Shown here: positions 5,425 to 10,580 of the stretch, piece after piece
Position numbering within the stretch: the first letter of the stretch is position 1
Layout of the letters: each line of letters opens with the position of its first letter
Origin: an uncultured Eubacteriales bacterium
Lineage (GTDB): Bacteria; Bacillota; Clostridia; Oscillospirales; CAG-272
Direction of reading: 5' to 3'
NCBI GenBank assembly: GCA_900555785.1
Contig: USMO01000042.1
Location: 1 to 10,580 of the forward strand
DNA length: 10,580 bases
Notes under the pieces: generated by a model
What the model was told of the DNA's origin: nothing
The model's database searches: none
What the model saw: only the letters and a program-made list of their open reading frames with translations
Translations under genes and position numbers: made by a program

Positions 5425-7998
5425 TCATGATTCAGATTTCGGAATATCGCCATCGGTGCAATGCACAGTGCAGAGGGTTCTCCACTTCCTCCACATCACT
5501 GAACTTTCATCCCATTGCGCTTTTGTTCCACCAAAAGTGATATTTGTAATATTCTCACATGAACCAAACGCACTATAGTCAATATACCGCACACTTTTCG
5601 GAATGATAACGTTAGTAAGGTTCTCACAGTGAGCAAAGGTATCGACCTGGATTTCTCTCACCCCATTGGGAATTGTAATGCTTGTCAAACTGCTACATTC
5701 CAAGAACGCTGAACGCCCAATGTTCACCACACTATCCGGAATTATAATACTTACCAAATCTTTGCAACGAGCAAATGCCCCATCTTCAATGTTCGTCACA
5801 CTATCCGGAACTGTAATACTTACCAAATCCTTGCAGCCAGAAAAGGCTCCCTTCCCAATGCTTGTCACACTGCCATCCGTCGGTATTACACTATTTTTAC
5901 ATCCCAAAATCAACGACTTATTATTTACATCGATCAAGCAGTTTCCTGCTGATCGATATGCTTGATTTCCTTCACCAACGTCAATACTCAATAAATTGCA
6001 TTCAGAGAATGCTTCATCTCCGATGCTCGTTACACTATCCGGAATTGTGACATGAACTAAATTTCTGCAAAAACAGAACGCCATTTTCCCAATATATACC
6101 ACGCCATTTGGAATCACAATTTTTTTCAAACCGGCCGCTAAAAACGCAGAATTACCGATACGCTTCACGTTTTTCGGAATCGTGATCTCCTCCAAAATCA
6201 AACACGAAGAGAATCCGTTGTCGCCAATCTCTGTTACGCTGTCCGGCAGCAACACCCTTGTCAGATTGGTACATTCAGAAAATACCCAATTATTTATTTT
6301 AGTTATACCATCCGGAATCGCAATACTACTCAAGCTGCCACATCGTAGGAATGCCCCCTCGCCGATACTCGTCACTCCCTCCGGTATCGTAACATTTTTC
6401 AAATCATCACAATTACTGAATGCATACGGACCAATTGCTACCACACTACCATCGGAGGGAATTATGCTATCGTTACATCCTAAAATCAGGGTTTTTGAAT
6501 CTGTAATAATCAAACAGTTTCCGTCAGAGTGATATTTTTTATTATTTTTCCCTACAGTTATACCGGTCAATCCATGGCATTTCTGAAAAGCAGAAGCGTC
6601 AATAAATAACACTCCATCCGGTATTGATAGATTATCGAGGTAATACGATTCATAGAAGGCATACGGACCAATATACTTTATGCTTTCCGGAAGAGTAAAA
6701 CTAAACAAGGTATGACCGCAAAAGGCTGAGTGACCTATACCAATCGTGCCCTTTCGAATTATCACATTATCATCATTTTCGCAATCAATGACCCAATTTC
6801 CTACATAAGAGCAGCCGCCTTCTTTTTCAATCAAGCCATTACAATCGTAAAATGCTTCTTTTCCAATGCTCATTACACTATCAGGAATCGTAATGTTCAC
6901 CAGACTAACACAACCAGAAAAAGCGGAATCACCAATGCGCGTGACACTATTTGGAATCGTAATATTTGTCAGACTTTCACAACCCAAAAAAGCAGAATTG
7001 CCAATGCGCGTGACACTATCCGGAATCGTAACACTTTTCAAATTCGTGCATTGTGAAAAGGCACGATTAGCGATGTAAACAATTCCCGCTTTCAGGGTTA
7101 CCGCGGTCAGTTCAGAATCAGCAGAGATTGCACAATTTCCGGCATAAGTAATACCGTTTTCATTTTGTAACAGATTCTCATAACCACCAAGTTCAATCGG
7201 GTCCATTTCAACAAGGGTTTTCGGCAAAACCAAATCAACAAAATGGTCTCCCATTGCAAATTGATATTTTTCCAACAGCTTTGCCTTTTGTGCATCATCT
7301 AAATTTGACTTGCGAATCTCATCCCGGAAATAGCGGTACTCCGATTTAATCGTTTCCTTTGTGAAGGAGGTATATTTCTTTAAATATTCCTGAATATTCA
7401 AAACTTCATAATACCCTGCCTCGCTTGCAAAAGTACGAACCGACATATTGACGCCGTTCGGATCGGCAATCGGATATTTCTCCAAAAAAGCATCTCTTTC
7501 TTCCTGCGTCTTCAATGTAAAGAATTTGTCTTTTTCAAAATAACAATCTACTTTCGAAATATAAAAATCAGTTTCCTCTTTGCTTGCACCAAGTTCCCCG
7601 CGCTCCCCGGCTTCCCTCAACGGGGTCATAATGGAATCCTGGTAGGTTTTTTCAGAAATTACTAACGGGATACCATAATTCTCACAGGTATTGTCACCGC
7701 CTTTGAAATGCGTCACCGTATCTCCAGCAGGGCTTTTTCCCGGAATTTCAACCGTGAAGTCCTCCCCCGTCCAATTTGGATTAAGAGCCAGCCGTGCAGT
7801 ACAATACCCGGTGCCCGGAATATCCTTCGGAAAATCGATTCGGTAGGGCTTTCCGTCAAAATAATCCGGCAGATTTTCCGGAGACTGTTCACCGGATTCC
7901 GTGCCTTGGGATGGCTTCCGGTTGCAGGCAATCAGCACACCTCCAACCAGCAGAATGAGCAGCAACAGAGCAAGCATTCGGGGCATTATTCGTTTCAT
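5425..7998 (-). CDS. BspA-like leucine-rich-repeat lipoprotein
   Basis: Predicted 857-aa surface lipoprotein. The N-terminus (MKRIMPRM, then a Leu-rich stretch) ends in the lipobox LIAC with the lipidated cysteine at residue 25, followed by a polar Ser/Gly/Glu linker. Residues about 47-290 form a non-repeat region I do not recognise. From about residue 299 to 821 there are about 19 LRR_5/BspA repeats of roughly 23 aa with consensus SVTSIGxxAFxxCxxLxxITIPD, interrupted by three longer units containing G-N-C/W-x-I. The C-terminus (FGGTKAQW, then TVHCTDG) is a common BspA-family ending. Such proteins usually mediate adhesion or binding of host or bacterial ligands. The start at 7998 is chosen because AAAGGAAG lies just upstream and the signal peptide begins there; the frame extends to 8091, but that lies inside the promoter. 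The gene is clearly AT-richer than its neighbours, which suggests acquisition or different selection. The ligand is unknown. Confidence 0.9.
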   Translation of the reverse strand: MKRIMPRMLALLLLILLVGGVLIACNRKPSQGTESGEQSPENLPDYFDGKPYRIDFPKDIPGTGYCTARLALNPNWTGEDFTVEIPGKSPAGDTVTHFKGGDNTCENYGIPLVISEKTYQDSIMTPLREAGERGELGASKEETDFYISKVDCYFEKDKFFTLKTQEERDAFLEKYPIADPNGVNMSVRTFASEAGYYEVLNIQEYLKKYTSFTKETIKSEYRYFRDEIRKSNLDDAQKAKLLEKYQFAMGDHFVDLVLPKTLVEMDPIELGGYENLLQNENGITYAGNCAISADSELTAVTLKAGIVYIANRAFSQCTNLKSVTIPDSVTRIGNSAFLGCESLTNITIPNSVTRIGDSAFSGCVSLVNITIPDSVMSIGKEAFYDCNGLIEKEGGCSYVGNWVIDCENDDNVIIRKGTIGIGHSAFCGHTLFSFTLPESIKYIGPYAFYESYYLDNLSIPDGVLFIDASAFQKCHGLTGITVGKNNKKYHSDGNCLIITDSKTLILGCNDSIIPSDGSVVAIGPYAFSNCDDLKNVTIPEGVTSIGEGAFLRCGSLSSIAIPDGITKINNWVFSECTNLTRVLLPDSVTEIGDNGFSSCLILEEITIPKNVKRIGNSAFLAAGLKKIVIPNGVVYIGKMAFCFCRNLVHVTIPDSVTSIGDEAFSECNLLSIDVGEGNQAYRSAGNCLIDVNNKSLILGCKNSVIPTDGSVTSIGKGAFSGCKDLVSITVPDSVTNIEDGAFARCKDLVSIIIPDSVVNIGRSAFLECSSLTSITIPNGVREIQVDTFAHCENLTNVIIPKSVRYIDYSAFGSCENITNITFGGTKAQWDESSVMWRKWRTLCTVHCTDGDIPKSES
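5536..7104 (-). repeat. Tandem ~69-bp LRR-coding repeats
   Basis: The LRR part of the lipoprotein gene repeats at DNA level with a 69-bp (23-codon) period. On the + strand the 19-mer CCAATGCGCGTGACACTAT starts at both 6932 and 7001, exactly 69 bp apart, and near-copies such as AATGCTCGTTACACTATCCGG and ACACTATCCGGAATTGT recur through the block. Nearby copies this similar are substrates for slippage or recombination that would change repeat number in frame. Confidence 0.85.
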
Positions 7999-8062
7999 GT
8001 TTTTCTTCCTTTCGTTTCTCATTATTCCGATCTCAGCATTTTTCGGAATAGCATTCTCCCAC

Positions 8063-8112
8063 ATTATATCACTTTTCAAAATACTTGTCAAGAGCTTTTT
8101 TCAAAAAAATTC
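8063..8112 (-). promoter_or_regulatory. Perfect consensus sigma-A promoter with A/T-tract upstream element
   Basis: Read on the - strand: TTGACA (8091-8086), a 17-nt spacer and TATAAT (8068-8063), an exact match to the sigma-A consensus. Directly upstream are a T-run and an A-run (about 8112-8096), as in UP elements. Transcription should start near 8056, leaving a leader of about 58 nt before the ATG at 7998. Strong expression of the lipoprotein is inferred. Confidence 0.9.
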
Positions 8113-8395
8113 TATTATAGCCACAAAAAATTAAGGAAACGGGGAATATGCTAAAATTATATTTTATGTAGCTGAGAGAGTTTCTGCAAAGGTGGACATT
8201 AAGTGGCTACCAAGATTCCGCTAACCAAAAAAGCGGAACGACACACGGGTCGTTTCCTACAAGATGAACAAACAGCACCCCCAAAAAGCCGCACCCCGCC
8301 GAGCGCAGCAATGGCGGTCCCAATACAGACCCCGAACGTTACCCGAGTCCCGTTAGAAGCCCCCTAAGCGGGGTTTGGGGCAGCGCCCCAAGGTC
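8113..8395. other. Gene-free intergenic region with several hairpins
   Basis: No frame here has a credible start, ribosome site or recognisable product. The left part to about 8200 is AT-rich; from about 8270 it becomes very GC-rich, an abrupt change. Visible pairings are TTCCGCT (8216-8222) with AGCGGAA (8232-8238) and the adjacent AACGAC/GTCGTT (about 8237-8254), which share bases and so are mutually exclusive, then the GC-rich hairpins near 8361-8391. I found no tRNA, riboswitch or T-box signature. It may be a dispersed intergenic repeat or the scar of the lipoprotein gene's insertion; this is inference. Confidence 0.5.
8361..8391 (-). terminator. GC-rich hairpins just after murC, possible terminator
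   Basis: On the + strand TTGGGGC (8375-8381) pairs with GCCCCAA (8385-8391) around AGC, and CCCC (8361-8364) pairs with GGGG (8370-8373). Both lie within 40 nt of the murC stop codon. There is no T-run on the murC transcript side, so this is at best a weak or Rho-assisted terminator, or a 3'-end stabiliser. Confidence 0.4.
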
Positions 8396-9805
8396 TCACC
8401 CCTCCAAAGGCAGCAGGGAGAAAACGTCTTCGATATCGCCGGCACCCATGATGAGGAGGAGGTCACCGTCGCGAACCACCTCGGGGAGACGGCTGGCAAG
8501 GTCGCGAACGCCGCCGCAAAACTCTGCTTTGGAACCGATCGCGTGGGCTAAGTCGGCAGAGGAAACGCCGCTTTCGTTGACCTCGCGTGCCGCGTAAATC
8601 TCCGCAAAATAAACACGGTCCGCCAGATCGAACGCATGCACAAAATCGTCGAACAAACCAACCGTGCGGCTGTAGGTGTGCGGCTGATAGGCGCAGATTA
8701 CACGCCGGTAGCCCAACTCCTTCGCACCCGCCAGCGTGGCTTCAATCGCGCTGGGATGGTGCGCGTAATCGTCGTAAACCACAGCCCCGCCGAGATGCCC
8801 GCGGTACTCCATCCGCCGCCGAATGCCCCGGAAGGTCCGTACAGCCGAGGCGATCTCCCCCGGCTTCCGCCCGCACAGATACGCCGCCGCAGCCGCCGCA
8901 AGCGCATTGTACACCTGAAACCCGCCGGGCTGCGACAGCTCCAACCGGCAAAGCGTTTCACAGTGGCAGAGCAGATCAAACGACCGGAACCCGCCGCGAT
9001 CGACAATGTTGACCGCGCGGAAATCCGCATCCGGATAGGTCCCGAACGTCACCGAAGCCCCCGCAGGCAGACCCGCCATCGCAAGGTCCGTGTCGGCATC
9101 GTCCGCATTCCAAAGCGCCCTGCCGCCGTGGCTGACCGCCCGCTCCGCAAACGCCCGGAAGGATGCGCGCACCTGCCCGATGCTGTGAAAATAGTCGATA
9201 TGGTCCATCCCGATGTTGAGGATTACCGCCAGCGTCGGGTTGAAATCCAGAAACGAATCCTTGTATTCGCACGCTTCAAACACAAACTCGTCCCGCCCCG
9301 CGCCGATGCGGCAGGATGTATCGCCAAATTCGACCGATTCCGCGCCGCCCATGACCGTCGGGTCCCCGGACGCAAGCAGAATATGCGCCAGCAGCGCCGT
9401 CGTGGTGCTCTTGCCGTTCATGCCCGAAACGCCGATGCGGTGCGCAAACCGCATCATCAGGTAGCCGAGATAGTCCGCGCGCGAAATCAGCGGCAGCCCC
9501 CGGCGCAGCGCCTCGCGGTATTCGGGATTGTCCGGCGAGATGGCAACCGTGTAGACCACCGCGTCGCAACCGGCAAGCTGGGCAGCATCGTGCCCGATGA
9601 AAACCGTCGCGCCCGCCTCCCGCAAATGCGCAAGCCTTGCGCTCTCAGTCCGGTCGGAGCCGCTGACACGGGTCCCATCGGAAAGCGTCAGCAGCGCCAG
9701 CGCGTACATGCTCACGCCGCCGATACCGATGAAAAACAGGTGCCGGCAGCCGGAGATCAGCCGTTCCAGCTCCTCCGCTCCGTTGTGGGTATTGGTCAAA
9801 GACAT
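8396..9805 (-). CDS. murC: UDP-N-acetylmuramate--L-alanine ligase
   Basis: A 469-aa cytoplasmic Mur ligase that uses ATP to join L-alanine to UDP-N-acetylmuramic acid, the first peptide step of peptidoglycan synthesis. Order of motifs: N-terminal nucleotide-sugar loop FIGIGGVSM (25-33) and SGSD (48-51); ATP loop GMNGKS (128-133); clostridial-type EACEYKDSF (177-185); NIGMDHIDYF (197-206); GIRRRMEY (327-334); YDDYAHHP (344-351); AYQPHTYSRT (372-381); MGAGDI (453-458). Length is normal for MurC. The ATG at 9805 follows AAAGGAG with about 7-nt spacing; the frame continues to 10201 but there overlaps spoVG antisense and has no such support. The ATP loop has Met-Asn where MurC usually has Thr-His (see findings). 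It is divergent from spoVG; in other clostridia murC and spoVG are also close neighbours. Confidence 0.95.
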   Translation of the reverse strand: MSLTNTHNGAEELERLISGCRHLFFIGIGGVSMYALALLTLSDGTRVSGSDRTESARLAHLREAGATVFIGHDAAQLAGCDAVVYTVAISPDNPEYREALRRGLPLISRADYLGYLMMRFAHRIGVSGMNGKSTTTALLAHILLASGDPTVMGGAESVEFGDTSCRIGAGRDEFVFEACEYKDSFLDFNPTLAVILNIGMDHIDYFHSIGQVRASFRAFAERAVSHGGRALWNADDADTDLAMAGLPAGASVTFGTYPDADFRAVNIVDRGGFRSFDLLCHCETLCRLELSQPGGFQVYNALAAAAAAYLCGRKPGEIASAVRTFRGIRRRMEYRGHLGGAVVYDDYAHHPSAIEATLAGAKELGYRRVICAYQPHTYSRTVGLFDDFVHAFDLADRVYFAEIYAAREVNESGVSSADLAHAIGSKAEFCGGVRDLASRLPEVVRDGDLLLIMGAGDIEDVFSLLPLEG

Positions 9806-10015
9806 GTTCCGTCTCCTTTCTCCGGGCTTCTCCGGACATTTACAGAATATGCGCTGTTTCGCGCACGTGTCACGCGGATTTGTGAAACCCCTGCCGAAAA
9901 AAGAGAACAGATATTCACAGAAAAATCCGTGTCCCATTGAATAATTATCACAAACATATTTTATACTATAAGCATCAAAGGACCGCAAGTCCAATACCAT
10001 ACGGAGGTTCACATC
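9806..10015. promoter_or_regulatory. Shared divergent upstream region of murC and spoVG
   Basis: A 210-bp region that must hold promoters for both genes. For spoVG, the AT-rich part has TTGAAT (9937-9942) and TATACT (9962-9967), but the spacer of 19 nt is long, so this assignment is weak; I see no clear match to the sigma-H promoter known for Bacillus spoVG. A small GGAC/GTCC hairpin (9980-9992) lies in the predicted leader, and the spoVG ribosome site is GGAGG (10003-10007). For murC I see no convincing promoter; CCGGAGAA occurs twice just before its ribosome site. Confidence 0.4.
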
Positions 10016-10339
10016 ATGCAAATCACCGATATTAAAGTCAGAAAGCTCTTCAATGAAGGTCCGATGAAGGCAATCGTGTCCGTCACTTTTGACGGTCAGC
10101 TCGCCGTCCACGACATCAAAGTCATCTACGCGCGGGACAAGTTCTTCATTGTTATGCCCAGCAGAAAAAATCCGGATGAAACCTATCGGGACATCGTACA
10201 TCCCATCAACGCGCAGTTCCGTGGGGTGCTCGAGTCCGCTGTTGTTGAAGCTTACGAAGCAGCTCTCGCGCAGCAGGAGGCAGAACAGGCTCAGGCAGCC
10301 GCCGAAGCCAAGGAAGCCGAAAGCACCGCAACGGTCTGA
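10016..10339 (+). CDS. spoVG: SpoVG family regulator
   Basis: A 107-aa SpoVG homologue, a small nucleic-acid-binding regulator linked to septation and sporulation in Bacillus and to virulence or capsule genes in other Firmicutes. Residues 1 to about 84 form the conserved core: MQITDIKVRKL, MKAIVSVTFD, VHDIKVI, FFIVMPSRK (residues about 42-50), YRDIVHPIN, and the helix starting at about residue 68. The C-terminal 20 or so residues are an Ala/Glu/Gln-rich helix-prone tail that differs from the Bacillus protein (97 aa). The ATG has GGAGG 8 nt upstream. The gene is monocistronic, with an intrinsic terminator 19 nt after its stop. No glmU or purR, its frequent neighbours, appears in the window. 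Confidence 0.95.
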   Translation: MQITDIKVRKLFNEGPMKAIVSVTFDGQLAVHDIKVIYARDKFFIVMPSRKNPDETYRDIVHPINAQFRGVLESAVVEAYEAALAQQEAEQAQAAAEAKEAESTATV

Positions 10340-10357
10340 TCTTCCAAAAATGAAATT

Positions 10358-10390
10358 GCCGCAGATGCCGCTGGTGTCTGCGGCTTTTTT
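10358..10390 (+). terminator. Intrinsic terminator of spoVG
   Basis: GCCGCAGA (10358-10365) pairs perfectly over 8 bp with TCTGCGGC (10377-10384), with an 11-nt loop and six T residues (10385-10390). Confidence 0.9.
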
Positions 10391-10580
10391 GCGGGAAGGA
10401 CATGGCGCTGTGATGACGTGGTGGGCTGGTTGTTATGTGATTCCTATATGTTTTGTCCGTTTTGGATAGTGATTGACTGGATTGCCTCTGAATATCGGAG
10501 ATCCCGCCTGCTGGCGCCCCTGCGGGGTTCGACTACGCGGCGTTTTTGGGTGGTCGCGCTCGCCCTTTCACCCCGTCGCG
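10391..10580. other. Intergenic sequence to the window edge, no gene supported
   Basis: No reading frame has a ribosome site plus a recognisable product. The last 80 bases become very GC-rich, with short inverted repeats (CGCC/GGCG and CCCC/GGGG around 10505-10537) and a T-run in GCGTTTTTGGG. The string GCGGGGT...GCGGC(G)TTTTTGGG resembles part of the - strand of the gap at 8270-8320, which hints at a dispersed intergenic sequence. Confidence 0.4.

Noticed and set aside
5536..7104. Regular ~69-bp periodicity resembling a CRISPR array
   Set aside because: The repeats are in-frame 23-codon LRR units with no unique spacers; they are coding.
7999..8091. Upstream extension of the lipoprotein to a TTG at 8091
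   Set aside because: That codon is part of the -35 TTGACA, upstream of the transcription start; the signal peptide and ribosome site support 7998.
8165..8260. Possible T-box or riboswitch leader upstream of the lipoprotein or murC
   Set aside because: No T-box core motif, no antiterminator/terminator pair with a T-run, and it lies upstream of the lipoprotein promoter rather than in its transcript.
8636..9940. 434-codon open frame on the + strand
   Set aside because: It lies antisense to murC, whose motifs are complete; the translation is Arg/Pro-rich with no family features, as expected from a GC-rich opposite strand.
9806..10201. Upstream extension of murC by 132 codons
   Set aside because: It would be antisense to spoVG and include the shared promoter region; MurC length and the ribosome site fix the start at 9805.
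10413..10469. 18-codon hydrophobic mini-frame after the spoVG terminator
   Set aside because: No suitable ribosome site and no promoter; too short to support from sequence alone.

Overview
The window looks like chromosomal DNA from a GC-rich, anaerobic, spore-forming-lineage Clostridia (Oscillospirales/Ruminococcaceae-like). The reasons are a clostridial-type 2[4Fe-4S] ferredoxin, RicT and SpoVG homologues, a MurC of the clostridial 'CEYxDSF' type, strong AGGAGG ribosome sites, and a BspA-type leucine-rich-repeat lipoprotein as found in many gut Firmicutes. The taxonomic call is inference from protein style.

Left block (1-5358, + strand) is a compact run of housekeeping genes: ricT (5' end outside the window), a 56-aa ferredoxin with its own promoter and a structured leader, trmN6, a small membrane-anchored Glu/Pro/Ala-rich protein, a TtcA-type tRNA thiolase and a YgiQ-type radical SAM protein. 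trmN6/small protein and ttcA/ygiQ overlap by 14 and 11 nt; a hairpin with a short T-run separates the two pairs. The ricT-trmN6 neighbourhood matches the holB-yaaT-yabA-yabB region of Bacillus. Four of the six genes (ricT, ferredoxin, ttcA, ygiQ) encode proteins with iron-sulfur cysteine motifs, and two (trmN6, ttcA) are tRNA-modification enzymes, so the locus reads as an Fe-S/tRNA-modification cluster in which the ferredoxin could serve as electron donor.

Middle block (5359-8395): a perfect 12-bp bidirectional terminator separates ygiQ from a convergent, visibly AT-rich gene for an 857-aa lipoprotein with a unique N-terminal region and about 19 LRR_5 (BspA) repeats. It is driven by a perfect consensus sigma-A promoter (TTGACA-17-TATAAT) with A/T tracts upstream, and looks like an accessory or acquired gene set between housekeeping genes. 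Upstream of it is a gene-free stretch with several hairpins and an abrupt AT-rich to GC-rich change.

Right block (8396-10580): murC (- strand) and spoVG (+ strand) are divergent, with a roughly 210-bp shared upstream region. spoVG ends at a strong intrinsic terminator; the last 190 bases hold no gene I can support.

I do not see a clear new multi-gene system. The items most worth a second look are the Fe-S protein cluster, the lipoprotein's uncharacterised N-terminal domain, the structured ferredoxin leader, the unusual MurC nucleotide loop, and the small membrane protein.
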